DNA of 64,000 nucleotides from Bryobacterales bacterium (GTDB lineage Bacteria > Acidobacteriota > Terriglobia > Bryobacterales > Bryobacteraceae). The notes beneath the pieces are model-generated. The model was not told the DNA's origin. It was given only the letters and a program-made list of their open reading frames with translations, and searched no databases. How positions within the stretch are numbered: the stretch's first letter is position 1; every line of letters begins with the position of its first letter. The DNA is taken from NCBI GenBank assembly GCA_009697505.1, contig SHUD01000002.1:1-64000 (forward strand), given 5' to 3'. Of the stretch, positions 17,425 to 26,269 are shown in pieces. The position numbers and the translations under genes were made by a program.

Positions 17425-18528
17425 TTACTGCTTCTTCTTCTGCTGAGCCGGCTGCGAGAAGTTGGTCTGGACCGACTGGCCCATGCTATCCAACATCGCC
17501 TTGGAGGTCGCCGCATTGGGACCGCTGGGAGCCAATTCGAGGTACTTCTGGAACGCTTCCAACGTTCCCGCCGGGGCTACGGTCTTGCCGTTCTCGATGG
17601 TCGCTTTGCCCATCATGGACAGGCCGTATTGGTAATAAGCCTCGGCGTAGTTCGCATCCAGCTCGATGGCCTTCTTGAACGCCGTCGTCGCTCCGTCGCC
17701 GTTACCGGTATTGACGTACACGGCGCCCAGGTTGAAGTAGAACTTGCCGGCGTTGGCCGGGTCGATCTGCGCGGCCTTGGTCAGCATGGTCTGGGCTTCG
17801 TCGAACTTCTTTTGCTGGGCCAGCACCAGGGCATAGTTATTGTGATAGGCGGAGTCATCGGCCTTGATCGCGATGGCCTTCTGATAAGCTTCGACGGCTT
17901 TGGTCAGGTCAGCGTCGCGGGTGGCCGGCGCGGCCTTGGCGCGGCTCACGTAGGAGTCGGCCAGGTTGCCCCAAACGACATGTTGGTTGGCGTCGAGTTC
18001 CCCAGCTTTGCTGAAGCCTTCGATGGCGGCGTCCCACTGGTTGGCGGCCGCGGCGGTCTTGCCGGTGTTAAACGCTTCGTTCAAAGCCTTATTCTTGGCC
18101 ATCGCAGTTTGCTGCTCTTTGTTGGCCTTTTCTATTTCCGCCTTCTGCGCGGCGGTTAAGGCGCGCCCGCTCTCATCAGCTTCCGGAACTTTACCGGAGG
18201 CGGCCTGGGCCAGGTCGAAACTTACATCCGTCGTGTCGCCGAGCTTGGAGAGGGTCATCTTGTTGTCCTTCTCCGCGCCATCCACTACAACGCTGATCTT
18301 GAAGCGGCCATAGGGCAGCCCACCGTAGAAATAGTGGCCTTTCTTGTCGGTCTTGACGTTGTAATTCCCTTTGACGTCCTGACGCTCAATCTTAACTTGT
18401 ACGCCCGCCTGCGGCTTGCCGTCGGCGCCCTTCACGGTGCCCTCAAATGCGGCTGTCTGCGCCCAACCGGTCACGGCGAACACCAGGCTCGCCGGCAGAA
18501 TGAATAGCATTTTTCGTAACAGTGACAT
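17425..18528 (-). CDS. Exported TPR protein with carboxypeptidase-regulatory-like domain
   Basis: A 367-residue exported protein. It has a signal peptide ending near VTGWAQ and an N-terminal beta-sandwich of the carboxypeptidase regulatory type (FEGTVKGADGKPQAGVQV). An Ala/Lys-rich helical linker (residues about 130-165) is followed by roughly five tetratricopeptide repeats (for example FYFNLGAVYVNTGNGDGATTA). It ends in a basic QQKKKQ tail. TPR arrays mediate protein-protein contact. This architecture recurs in Acidobacteriota, but no function is assigned. A GGAGG lies upstream of the ATG at 18528. Confidence 0.82.
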   Translation of the reverse strand: MSLLRKMLFILPASLVFAVTGWAQTAAFEGTVKGADGKPQAGVQVKIERQDVKGNYNVKTDKKGHYFYGGLPYGRFKISVVVDGAEKDNKMTLSKLGDTTDVSFDLAQAASGKVPEADESGRALTAAQKAEIEKANKEQQTAMAKNKALNEAFNTGKTAAAANQWDAAIEGFSKAGELDANQHVVWGNLADSYVSRAKAAPATRDADLTKAVEAYQKAIAIKADDSAYHNNYALVLAQQKKFDEAQTMLTKAAQIDPANAGKFYFNLGAVYVNTGNGDGATTAFKKAIELDANYAEAYYQYGLSMMGKATIENGKTVAPAGTLEAFQKYLELAPSGPNAATSKAMLDSMGQSVQTNFSQPAQQKKKQ

Positions 18529-18615
18529 GAACTCCTATACCTCCAGAACTTGTAGATACTTCCCTTAACTAGGATACTACAGCCGTATAGGTTAGATGCG
18601 ACTTAGGCCACCCAG

Positions 18616-19101
18616 CTACGATGCTTTGCGGCGGTTCCGCAACAAGTCCACGGCCAGCAGCACGGCGCCCAAGGTGATGGCGCTATCGGCGACGTTAAAC
18701 GACGGGAATTCGTAGCTGCCGATGTACACCTGCGCGAAGTCGGTAACCGTCCCGCGGGAGACGCGGTCCCATAGATTGCCCAGCGCGCCGCCGAATACCA
18801 GCGCCAGCGCGATCGATAGCGGCAGACTCGATTTGGCGGGAAGCCGCCACAGCATGGACCCGATAATAGCCATCAATGATAGGGACACGCCGATGAGAAA
18901 AACGCCGCGGATGAGCGGCGGCGCATCCGCCAGCATGCTGAACGCAGCGCCCGGATTTTCCGCGTGGACGAGATTGACAATTCCGGGAAGCACCGGGATC
19001 ACGTCCCACGGCGAAACGTGCGTGCGGATGTACAGCTTGCTTGCGCGATCCAGGGCGACCACCGCGAGGACGATCAGCGCGGAGCGCAGGCGCGGGTTCA
19101 T
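18616..19101 (-). CDS. lspA: Lipoprotein signal peptidase (signal peptidase II)
   Basis: Inner-membrane aspartyl peptidase that removes signal peptides from prolipoproteins after lipidation. The 161-residue protein has four hydrophobic helices and both catalytic Asp motifs, GALGNLWDRV and FNVADSAITLG, plus the family NPGAAFS segment. I chose ATG 19101 rather than an upstream ATG at 19197, because it makes an ATGA overlap with the ileS stop and gives the usual length. ileS-lspA is a widespread gene pair. Confidence 0.94.
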   Translation of the reverse strand: MNPRLRSALIVLAVVALDRASKLYIRTHVSPWDVIPVLPGIVNLVHAENPGAAFSMLADAPPLIRGVFLIGVSLSLMAIIGSMLWRLPAKSSLPLSIALALVFGGALGNLWDRVSRGTVTDFAQVYIGSYEFPSFNVADSAITLGAVLLAVDLLRNRRKAS

Positions 19102-21941
19102 CCTGCCGCGGCCTCGCTCAGCATTTCGCGCAGGGCCTCGGAGCAGGGAGCGCACACCCTGCCGGTGAATTCCGAGTATTTCCAGCAGCGCTCGCACTTG
19201 GCGCCTTCGGCGCGCTCCACTGTGACCTTGAGTTCGTCGCCAGGCTCCAGAATCACCTGGGACGTAATAAAGAGCGCCGGCAGATCCGCCGCGTAGTCGT
19301 CCAGGTCCGCTCCTTGCAGCCGCAAGCGGGCTTCGAGCGACGTGCCGATGAACTTGGCCTGCCGCGCTTCTTCGAGAGCCTTCAAAACCACGGAGCGAAC
19401 TTCGAGCAGCCGCTCCCAGCGGGCGAGTTTGGCCGCGTCGAGACCCGACGCCACTTCTTCCGGTTCCGGCAGCAGCGCCAGGTGCACGCTATCCGGCGTG
19501 CCTGCCGGCTTCCGCGTGTAGCTCCATACTTCCTCCGTGGTGAAAGCGAGCAGCGGAGCCGCCAGCCGCGTCAGCGCGTAGTGCACTTTGTAAAGAGCCG
19601 TCTGCCCGCTGCGCCGCGCGAGGCTTTTGGTCGCGGAAGTATACAGGCGGTCCTTGAGGACGTCGAAATACACCGCGCTCAGATCCGTGGCCGCGAAGTC
19701 GTAGATCGCGCGATACACCTTGTGGAAGGCGTGCTCACTGTAGGAGGCGCGCGCGCGCCGGATCAGGTCTTCGCTGCGCGACAGAATCCAGCGGTCGATT
19801 TCGAGCAGTTCACTTACTGGCACCGCGTCGGTCTCCGGATCGAAATCGTGCAGATTGCCGAGCGCGTAGCGGAACGTGTTGCGCAGCTTGCGGTAGGCCT
19901 CGATCAGCCGGCTGACGATGGTGTCGGAGAAGCGCACGTCTTCGGTGAAATCGACCGACGCTGTCCACAGCCGGAGCAGCTCCGCGCCGTATTTATTGAT
20001 GACTTTTTCGACTGCCTCGGCGCCCTTGGATTTGGAGAGCGCGTGGCCTTCGCCATCGAGCGTCCAGCCGTTGGTGGCCGAAGCACGGTAGGGCGCCTCG
20101 CCGCGCAATCCCACGGCAATCAGCAGCGAACTGTGGAACCAACCGCGGTATTGGTCGCCGCCCTCCAGATACATGTCCGCGGGCCAGGGCAGGTTGTTCT
20201 CGGGTGTCAGCACCGCCAGATGGCTCGCCCCGGAATCGAACCAGACGTCTAAGATATCGCTTTCCTTGCGGAAAGCTTGGCCTCCACAGCGGGAGCATCT
20301 CGCATCCGGCCCCACCAGCTCGGCGGCGTCCGTCGAATACCAAACGTCGGCGGTGTGGATGCGAATCAGATCCACCACGCGGTCTAGAATCTTGCGCTCG
20401 GTGAGCGGCTCCTGGCAGGATTCGCAATAAAACACAGTGATCGGCACGCCCCAGGCCCGTTGGCGCGAAATGCACCAATCCGGACGCGTGGCGATCATGT
20501 TGCCGATGCGCTCCTCGCCCCAGGAAGGATTCCACTTCACCTTTTTGATGGCCGCGAGGGCTTTCTGACGCAGGCCATTTCGATCCATCCCGATGAACCA
20601 TTGGTCGGTGGCGCGGAAGATCGTGGGGTGGTGGCAGCGCCAGCAATGTGGATAGCTGTGCTCGATGTTGCGCATCGCCGCCAGCGCGCCGTTTTTCTTG
20701 AGGATCTCGATAACCACGGCGTTGCCTTCCCACACCGACTTGCCGAGCAGTTCTTCGGGCAGCGTTCCGGCCGCGCCTTCGGCGGCAAAAAAACGTCCCG
20801 CTCCGTCCACGGGGCAATACACCGGCAGTCCGTGCTCCACGCCGATGACGTAGTCTTCCTGGCCGTGCCCGGGGGCCGTATGCACCGCTCCGGTTCCCTG
20901 CTCGAGCGTGACGTGCTCGCCCAGCATGCCGATCGAGTCGCGCTCCAGGAACGGGTGCCGGTAGCGGGTTCCCGCCAGCTTGGAGCCCTCGAACGAAGCG
21001 ATCACCCGCGGCGCTTCCCAGCCGCAGGCTTCCGCCGTGGCATCCCGCAAGTCGCGCGCGACGATGTAGACGTCTCCGGCCGCGTTGACCAAGGCCGCGT
21101 TGACTCCGGCCACTTCCACCGCCTCGTAAATGTAGCGGGGATGGTAGCAGATGCCCAGGTTGGCCGGGATGGTCCAGGGAGTCGTCGTCCAGATCAGGCC
21201 CCAGACTTTCTTTCCCACCAAGGCCGGATCGATCGCCGCCGGGTCAGTCTGCATTGCGAAACGAACCCAAATCGACGGGCTCGCATGGTTCTCGTACTCG
21301 ACCTCGGCCTCTGCCAGCGCGGTGCGGTCATGAATGCACCAGTTCACTGGTTTCAGCCCTTTATAGACGTAACCAAAGTCCAGGAAATCGACAAAGGCGC
21401 CCGCGATGACGGCCTCGTACTGGGCGCTCATGGTGAGATAGGGGTCCTGCCAGCGGCCGAAAACACCCAGGCGGATGAAGTCGCGGCGCTGCAAATCAAC
21501 ATATTTTTCAGCGTATTTCCGGCACGCCGCGCGGATCTGAGCGGCCGTCATCTGGGCCTTTTTGCTGCCCAACTGGCCGTCGACCTTGATCTCAATGGGC
21601 AGGCCGTGGCAATCCCAGCCGGGGACGTAGGGGGAGTCGTAGCCCTCCATGGTCTTGAGCTTCACGATAAAATCTTTCAACAATTTATTGAAGGCGTGGC
21701 CCAAGTGGATATTGCCATTGGCGTAAGGCGGTCCGTCGTGCAGGATGTAGGTTGGCCGGCCAGCCCGCGCTCCCCGGATGCGGTCGTAGATTCCAGTTTT
21801 GTCCCAGTGTTCCAACAACTTAGGCTCCAACTGGGCCAGATTGGCCTTCATCGGAAAGGCCGTTTCCGGCAGGTGGACAGTCTTTTTGAGGTCGATTTTG
21901 CTTAGATCCAGGTTCGCGGATTCCATCGGAATATTTATCAT
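19098..21941 (-). CDS. ileS: Isoleucyl-tRNA synthetase
   Basis: Class I aminoacyl-tRNA synthetase that charges tRNA-Ile. The 947-residue protein has the HIGH-type motif as HLGHAFNK, an editing domain (residues about 200-400), SWGEERIGNM and the KMSKS-type loop as ALSKSKG. A C-terminal zinc finger (CERCWKYS, CAPC) also fits bacterial-type IleRS. A second in-frame ATG lies at 21926; neither start has a good ribosome-binding site. It is divergent from carD and coupled to lspA downstream. Confidence 0.95.
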   Translation of the reverse strand: MINIPMESANLDLSKIDLKKTVHLPETAFPMKANLAQLEPKLLEHWDKTGIYDRIRGARAGRPTYILHDGPPYANGNIHLGHAFNKLLKDFIVKLKTMEGYDSPYVPGWDCHGLPIEIKVDGQLGSKKAQMTAAQIRAACRKYAEKYVDLQRRDFIRLGVFGRWQDPYLTMSAQYEAVIAGAFVDFLDFGYVYKGLKPVNWCIHDRTALAEAEVEYENHASPSIWVRFAMQTDPAAIDPALVGKKVWGLIWTTTPWTIPANLGICYHPRYIYEAVEVAGVNAALVNAAGDVYIVARDLRDATAEACGWEAPRVIASFEGSKLAGTRYRHPFLERDSIGMLGEHVTLEQGTGAVHTAPGHGQEDYVIGVEHGLPVYCPVDGAGRFFAAEGAAGTLPEELLGKSVWEGNAVVIEILKKNGALAAMRNIEHSYPHCWRCHHPTIFRATDQWFIGMDRNGLRQKALAAIKKVKWNPSWGEERIGNMIATRPDWCISRQRAWGVPITVFYCESCQEPLTERKILDRVVDLIRIHTADVWYSTDAAELVGPDARCSRCGGQAFRKESDILDVWFDSGASHLAVLTPENNLPWPADMYLEGGDQYRGWFHSSLLIAVGLRGEAPYRASATNGWTLDGEGHALSKSKGAEAVEKVINKYGAELLRLWTASVDFTEDVRFSDTIVSRLIEAYRKLRNTFRYALGNLHDFDPETDAVPVSELLEIDRWILSRSEDLIRRARASYSEHAFHKVYRAIYDFAATDLSAVYFDVLKDRLYTSATKSLARRSGQTALYKVHYALTRLAAPLLAFTTEEVWSYTRKPAGTPDSVHLALLPEPEEVASGLDAAKLARWERLLEVRSVVLKALEEARQAKFIGTSLEARLRLQGADLDDYAADLPALFITSQVILEPGDELKVTVERAEGAKCERCWKYSEFTGRVCAPCSEALREMLSEAAAG

Positions 21942-21980
21942 GGTACTCGATCTGGGAGTACCCGATCCGGAATACGGTCA

Positions 21981-22009
21981 TTGACAGAAATATCAGTTCA
22001 GCTTAAGAT
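21981..22009 (+). promoter_or_regulatory. Sigma70-type promoter for carD
   Basis: TTGACA (21981-21986) and TAAGAT (22004-22009) are separated by exactly 17 bp, giving a perfect -35 and a 4/6 -10. Initiation is expected near 22016, leaving a leader of about 36 nt before the carD ATG, with AAGG upstream of it. Confidence 0.65.
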
Positions 22010-22051
22010 GCTGTTCTCGTGTAGTTGGTGCTTCTCTTATAAGGTCCAAGC

Positions 22052-22561
22052 ATGACTTTACAGGTCGGCGAGAAGGTGGTTTACCCCAACTATGGGGTCG
22101 CAACGGTCGAGAACATCACCAGCCGTGCCTTCGCCGGCCAGATGGAGCGTTACTATTTTTTGCGGTTTTCCGCCAACAGCCTGACCGTGATGGTTCCGTT
22201 TTCGCATGCCGGTCATGTCGGATTGCGCAAGGTAACCAAGAACGGCCAACTGGCCCGCGTGATCGACTTCCTCGGCGAGAACCGGCGCAAGCGCCACCAG
22301 GACTGGAAAGACCGCTTCAAGGAAAACTCCGAAAAGATGCAGAAGGGCGATCTTCTGGAGATCGCTGAAGTCCTGAAGAGTCTGCTGGTGTTGCAGGCGG
22401 AAAAGCCCCTGTCCTTCCGCGAGAAAAAGATGCTGGATCGCGCCCGCCACATGCTGATCACGGAGCTATCCACCTCGCGCGGCTGGAGTGAGGCCGAGGC
22501 CGCGAAGATCCTGGATCAGGCACTGTCGAAAGTCCATTTGCATTTTCCGGAACGGATATAA
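22052..22561 (+). CDS. carD: CarD family transcriptional regulator
   Basis: A 169-residue CarD-type RNA polymerase-binding regulator. The N-terminal Tudor-like RNAP-interaction domain begins QVGEKVVYPNYGVATVENI, and a helical C-terminal domain (residues about 70-160) contains LSFREKKMLDRARHML. CarD stabilises open promoter complexes by contacting the RNAP beta subunit and the upstream edge of the bubble. It is essential in mycobacteria and broadly found in Acidobacteriota. It has its own near-consensus promoter and is divergent from ileS. Confidence 0.92.
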   Translation: MTLQVGEKVVYPNYGVATVENITSRAFAGQMERYYFLRFSANSLTVMVPFSHAGHVGLRKVTKNGQLARVIDFLGENRRKRHQDWKDRFKENSEKMQKGDLLEIAEVLKSLLVLQAEKPLSFREKKMLDRARHMLITELSTSRGWSEAEAAKILDQALSKVHLHFPERI

Positions 22562-22639
22562 ATCAGGACCGGCGCCGCGACCGCCGCGCGGGGACGGACG
22601 AGACGCCATCTTCTCCTCAGACTTGGACACCGCACGGAA

Positions 22640-22777
22640 GGGCGCGATCCGCGTGGGCTGCGGCCGCGAGTGGTAGTTCCGCGTCTCCGTCACACCGTTG
22701 CCCATTGGCAGCAATGAAGTGTTTCCGCCCCAAAATTGTGTTTGAGTGTACTGTCCCGGGTTTCCGGGTTTCTTCAC
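22640..22777 (-). pseudogene. Possible RHS/YD-repeat gene remnant
   Basis: Between carD and the next gene, the reverse strand reads LLPMGNGVTETRNYHSRPQPTRI, here split as LLPMGNGVTETR and NYHSRPQPTRI. That resembles one YD repeat of RHS proteins (GNGxTETRxYNxRxQPTxI). The frame runs on into unrelated sequence, and there is no RHS gene around it. I read it as a short relic, with low certainty. The rest of 22562-22776 shows nothing else. Confidence 0.35.
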
Positions 22778-23100
22778 TAATGCACGCGCTCTTTGATGCG
22801 CTCGCGCGTGACCAGCTCTTCGAAAATCGCCAGCACCTGCTTGCGGAAGTAATAGGCGCGCTGAAGCCTGGCCTGCACGGCCAGTTCATTGCGATGCCGC
22901 TTCAGAAGCTTGTCCAGCAGCTTGCGAGGGACGTCGATGTCGCGACGCAGCGTGTCCGGGGAATGTCCGCGCAGGAAGAGGCCGTAAAACATGGCGGCTT
23001 CGCGCTGCGGCGCGAGGGGATCGATTTCCTCCAGCAGCAGACTGGCTGGTGACGGGGCGCCCTCGGTCTGGGTTGCGGAGATCATGGCCTCTGACATCAA
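22777..23100 (-). CDS. Hypothetical protein
   Basis: A 107-residue, probably cytoplasmic helical protein with no family I can name. After a short polar start (MMSEAMISATQ) it has a charged helical core with LRRDIDVPRKLLDKLLKRHRNEL and ends in VTRERIKERVH. Two adjacent ATGs make the exact start uncertain. It follows the mltG block by 23 bp on the same strand. I would expect a lineage-restricted gene, but that is a guess. Confidence 0.6.
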   Translation of the reverse strand: MMSEAMISATQTEGAPSPASLLLEEIDPLAPQREAAMFYGLFLRGHSPDTLRRDIDVPRKLLDKLLKRHRNELAVQARLQRAYYFRKQVLAIFEELVTRERIKERVH

Positions 23101-23123
23101 AATGGAAGTATAAACGGACGCCG

Positions 23124-23582
23124 CTATAGGTGCAATAGGCCCCGCAATAAACTACGTCGTATTTCTACCCACGCTGGAAATAGGGGCGGATTCTCCAGCC
23201 ACGTGGTAAGCCACAGAATCACTTCGTCTTTTTCGGCGCGCCGCGCGGGGTTGCGTGCCGCCAGGCGGGCGTGGTCCTTGGCCGTAATCACGAGTTTGCG
23301 GACGGAAGCCCGGCGTGACGCGTCGCCTCGCGCATACTCGTCCAAGAGGGAGCGCAGGCTCTCCGTGAGCTCCTCCCAGTTGCCTTGGCGCACGCCCGCG
23401 ACCATGGGAGCCAGTGGTACCCCGCACTCCCTCACCAACTTGCGCAAGTAGCTTTCCGAGATGGGCGCGAGCACCCGCGCCAGTGCGGCGAACTCCGCTT
23501 CCCCAATGCGGGCGGGGTGGTGCTCGGCCAACCAGCGCGCGAGTTCAGCGGATTTTCCTTTGGGTGGCATGGGGCGCGGCAT
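23124..23582 (-). CDS. Hypothetical helical protein
   Basis: A 152-residue basic, helix-rich protein of unknown family. ISESYLRKLVRECG and ASVRKLVITAKDHARLAARN could be DNA-binding helices. There are no membrane segments and no signal peptide. Its start overlaps the 3' end of mltG by 38 bp; a later ATG at 23570 still overlaps by 26 bp. The overlap suggests membership of the ruvX-mltG transcript. No function proposed. Confidence 0.6.
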   Translation of the reverse strand: MPRPMPPKGKSAELARWLAEHHPARIGEAEFAALARVLAPISESYLRKLVRECGVPLAPMVAGVRQGNWEELTESLRSLLDEYARGDASRRASVRKLVITAKDHARLAARNPARRAEKDEVILWLTTWLENPPLFPAWVEIRRSLLRGLLHL

Positions 23583-24591
23583 GGCGGTTGGTTCTATTCT
23601 GCGCCTGACGGTAAGCGATCACGGCCTTTTCGTGCTCGGCGATGCTGGCCGAAAACTGGTGCGCGCCGCCCGCCGGCTTGGCGACGAAATACAGGTACTT
23701 GGTCTCGGCGGGATGGAGCGCCGCGGCCAACGCCCGTGCCCCGGGATTGGCGATGGGCCCCGGCGGCAGTCCGGCATTCCGATATGTGTTGTAGGGGTTG
23801 GTATTGACCAGGTCCGACTGGTGGATGACGCCGCGATAGCGGTTGTCGAGCAAGGCGGCGTAGATCGTGGTGGGGTCGCAATCCAGCTTCATGTTGATGT
23901 GGAGGCGGTTGACGAAGACGCTGGCGATCAGCGGGCGCTCCTCCGGCGCGGCAGTTTCTTTTTCGACCAGCGAGGCCAGCGTGACGGTGCGCCGGAGGTC
24001 GGCTGCGCCGGGTCCGGCGCTCTGGCCGGCACCTTGACCGGCGCTGAGTTTGGCCCATTGCCGGCGGAACTCGCTGGTCATCATTTTGCAAAGATCCGCT
24101 GCCGTGGTCGTATGCGTCAGCCGGTAGGTGGAAGGGAACAGGAAGCCCTCCAGTGTTTTCGACCGCGGAGCCAGGTCGCGGATGAGCGCGGGGTCCTCCG
24201 CCGCGCGCAGGAAATCGTCCTGCTTCATCACGGCTTGCGCTTCGAGCGACTTGGCGATGTCGAAGATATTGCTGCCTTCCGGCACCGTGAATTCGAAGAA
24301 GTAGATGTCGCCGCGCGCGATGCGGCCGAAGACTTCGCGCGCATTCGCCGCCTTTGAAAAGCGATATTCCCCGGCTTGCAATTTAGCGCCGGGCCGTGTC
24401 AGGCGAGCCAGCCAGAATTGCCAGGGGTAGCGGATCACTCCCTGGCGGGCCAACTCTTGCGCGATCCCCGCAGTGCCGGTGCCGCGCGGAATCTCCACGA
24501 AGGTGTCCGCCGGGAAGCCTTGGAACGGCGTGAGCAGCGCCCAGGCGAGAAAGGCGCCGAGCAGCAGGACCAGCGCAAGGAGTCGCTTCAC
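23545..24591 (-). CDS. mltG: Endolytic murein transglycosylase MltG
   Basis: Inner-membrane lytic transglycosylase that cuts nascent glycan strands and is proposed to terminate peptidoglycan elongation. The 348-residue protein has an N-terminal membrane anchor (LLALVLLLGAFLAWALL), a LysM-like region (IPRGTGTAGIAQELARQGVI), and the YceG catalytic segment LASLVEKETAAPEERPL with the essential Glu in VEKE. CDPTTIYA and NTYRNAGLPPGPIANPG follow, both typical. It is coupled to ruvX by an ATGA overlap (24588-24591), the common ruvX-mltG arrangement. Confidence 0.92.
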   Translation of the reverse strand: MKRLLALVLLLGAFLAWALLTPFQGFPADTFVEIPRGTGTAGIAQELARQGVIRYPWQFWLARLTRPGAKLQAGEYRFSKAANAREVFGRIARGDIYFFEFTVPEGSNIFDIAKSLEAQAVMKQDDFLRAAEDPALIRDLAPRSKTLEGFLFPSTYRLTHTTTAADLCKMMTSEFRRQWAKLSAGQGAGQSAGPGAADLRRTVTLASLVEKETAAPEERPLIASVFVNRLHINMKLDCDPTTIYAALLDNRYRGVIHQSDLVNTNPYNTYRNAGLPPGPIANPGARALAAALHPAETKYLYFVAKPAGGAHQFSASIAEHEKAVIAYRQAQNRTNRHAAPHATQRKIR

Positions 24592-25016
24592 GCGGCCGTC
24601 GCTCCTGAATCCAGGAAGCTGGCCAGCAGAATCACCGCCGCCATCCGGTCCACCGCTTGCGCGCGCTTTGCGATGCTGATGCCGCTCTGTTTGAGTACTC
24701 GTTCGGCTTCCTTGCTGGTCAGCCGTTCATCCCAGAAGCGCACGGCGAGGCCGGTGCGTTCGCGGAGCTTGTCCGCAAATTCCCGGGTATAGACCGCCTG
24801 GCGGCCTTCGTCGCCTTTCATGTTGAGAGGATGGCCCAGCAGGATCAGTTTCACCTGGTGCTCCCGCGCCAGCGTCTCGATGGCCGCGATGTCCTCGCGG
24901 ATGGTGGTGCGCTGGAGGGTCTCCAGGCCCTGGGCGGAAATGCCCAAGGGGTCGCTGAGCGCCAACCCGATGCGCTTCCTTCCCAGGTCCAGCGCCAAAA
25001 TCCTTTCGTTTTTCAT
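24588..25016 (-). CDS. ruvX: Putative Holliday junction resolvase RuvX/YqgF
   Basis: RNase H-fold nuclease of the YqgF family, implicated in rRNA processing and Holliday junction cleavage. The protein begins ILALDLGRKRIGLALSD with the first catalytic Asp, has LILLGHPLNMKGDEG and FWDERLTSKEAERVL, and ends with the AVDRMAAVILLASFLD Asp motif. I chose ATG 25016 (142 aa) rather than 25049 because the upstream 11 residues look non-conserved and GAGAG sits before 25016. It overlaps mltG by ATGA. Confidence 0.9.
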   Translation of the reverse strand: MKNERILALDLGRKRIGLALSDPLGISAQGLETLQRTTIREDIAAIETLAREHQVKLILLGHPLNMKGDEGRQAVYTREFADKLRERTGLAVRFWDERLTSKEAERVLKQSGISIAKRAQAVDRMAAVILLASFLDSGATAA

Positions 25017-25060
25017 TTTGGGGCTCTCTGTATTTCGCTGGTATTTCACGGTCTATACAA

Positions 25061-25088
25061 ATTATAGTGATAGATGACGATATCCTAA
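25061..25088 (-). promoter_or_regulatory. Candidate promoter for ruvX-mltG
   Basis: On the reverse strand TATAAT (complement of 25061-25066) is a perfect -10. A weak -35, TTAGGA (complement of 25083-25088), lies 16 bp upstream. It points into ruvX. The -35 is only 3/6, so the call rests mainly on the -10. Confidence 0.4.
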
Positions 25089-25106
25089 TCGCAGGGGGGG
25101 CGGAGC

Positions 25107-26264
25107 GTGGTGGTCCAGAATACATCCTCGACGCAAAAATCCCTACAGCTCGGCGTCGGCATCCTCGCGGCCGGAGCGGCCATCGCTCTGCTGTATTTCG
25201 GACGCGTCTTCTTTATCACGGTCATCATCGCCTCGATGATCGCGTTCCTGCTGGATCCCCTGGTGCTGTTTTTCATGAAGCTGCGCATGCCGCGTGCACT
25301 GGCCAGCTTCGTGGTTTGCAGCATGGGCCTGATCTGCCTGTACCTGGCGGGCGTGGGAATTTATCTGCAAGGGTTGGACATCGCCGACGATCTGCCGGCC
25401 TATGGCACGCGCATCAATGAGATGGTGGATTCGGTGGCGGCGCGCATGGAAAAGTTCGAGAACGGAGTTTACGCCAGCCTGGTGCCGAAGCGTCTCCAGC
25501 CACAGAACGGAGTCACGGCCGATCCGGCGCCGGCTCCGGCTGACGCCCGCGGGAAAAGAAAGAAAGCCGAACCGCACCCGCCGCCGCCCACCGTGCAAGA
25601 GGTTCGCATCCAACAGGAACCCACGCCGCTGTTTTCCTACGTGTACTCCTACCTGGCGGAATATTACAGCGCGCTACTGATGACCTCCTTCGTGCCTTTC
25701 CTGGTGTATTTTCTGCTGAGCTGGCGGGATCACTTGCGTAACCGGTATCTGATGCTGTTTCAGGGCGAGCATCGCGATGAGGCGGCGGCTGCCTGGCATG
25801 GCCTGGGCGACATGGTGCGCGCCTACGTGATTGGAAATTTCCTGCTGGGGATTTTGCTCACCGTCGCGAGCGGGCTGCTGTTTGCTTCCGTCAAATTGCC
25901 GTATTGGATCGTGGTCGCGCCCGTGAGCGGGTTCCTGAGTCTGGTTCCCTATATTGGGCTGCCGCTGGCGCTGGCGCCGCCACTGGTCGCGGCTTTGCCG
26001 GCCACCAAGGATCCGGCGATCTACCTGTTTCTGGCGATGAGCGTTGCGATCCTGCATCTGCTGGCGCTCAACCTGCTCTATCCCAAATTTGTGGGAGCGC
26101 GGGTGCATTTGAATCCTCTGGCGGTTACGGTCGCGTTGATGTTTTGGGGCATGCTGTGGGGCGCGATTGGACTGGTGCTGGCGATTCCTCTCACCGCCGG
26201 CCTCAAGGCCGTATGCGATCACGTGACCAATGGGAAGCCGTATAGCCGGCTGCTGGGTGACTGA
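25107..26264 (+). CDS. AI-2E family transporter (PerM-like)
   Basis: A 385-residue polytopic membrane protein of the AI-2E/PerM family. Two N-terminal helices (LQLGVGILAAGAAIALLYF, FFITVIIASMIAFLLDPLV) are followed by a variable Pro-rich loop (residues about 130-170). A C-terminal helix bundle contains the family-typical GFLSLVPYIGLPLALAPPL and LNPLAVTVALMFWGMLWGAIG. Proposed substrates range from autoinducer-2 to ions, so none is assigned. The start is GTG 25107 (or the next GTG at 25110), after a G-rich stretch. Confidence 0.88.
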   Translation: MVVQNTSSTQKSLQLGVGILAAGAAIALLYFGRVFFITVIIASMIAFLLDPLVLFFMKLRMPRALASFVVCSMGLICLYLAGVGIYLQGLDIADDLPAYGTRINEMVDSVAARMEKFENGVYASLVPKRLQPQNGVTADPAPAPADARGKRKKAEPHPPPPTVQEVRIQQEPTPLFSYVYSYLAEYYSALLMTSFVPFLVYFLLSWRDHLRNRYLMLFQGEHRDEAAAAWHGLGDMVRAYVIGNFLLGILLTVASGLLFASVKLPYWIVVAPVSGFLSLVPYIGLPLALAPPLVAALPATKDPAIYLFLAMSVAILHLLALNLLYPKFVGARVHLNPLAVTVALMFWGMLWGAIGLVLAIPLTAGLKAVCDHVTNGKPYSRLLGD

Positions 26265-26269
26265 CCGCC

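Noticed and set aside
19980-20050. ALSKSKG as a defective KMSKS loop in IleRS
   Set aside because: The second, catalytic Lys is kept, and variants such as AMSKS occur in functional bacterial IleRS; not evidence of inactivity.
19041-21905. Two long open frames antisense to ileS
   Set aside because: Shadows of ileS with Arg/Gly/His-rich composition and no recognisable domain.
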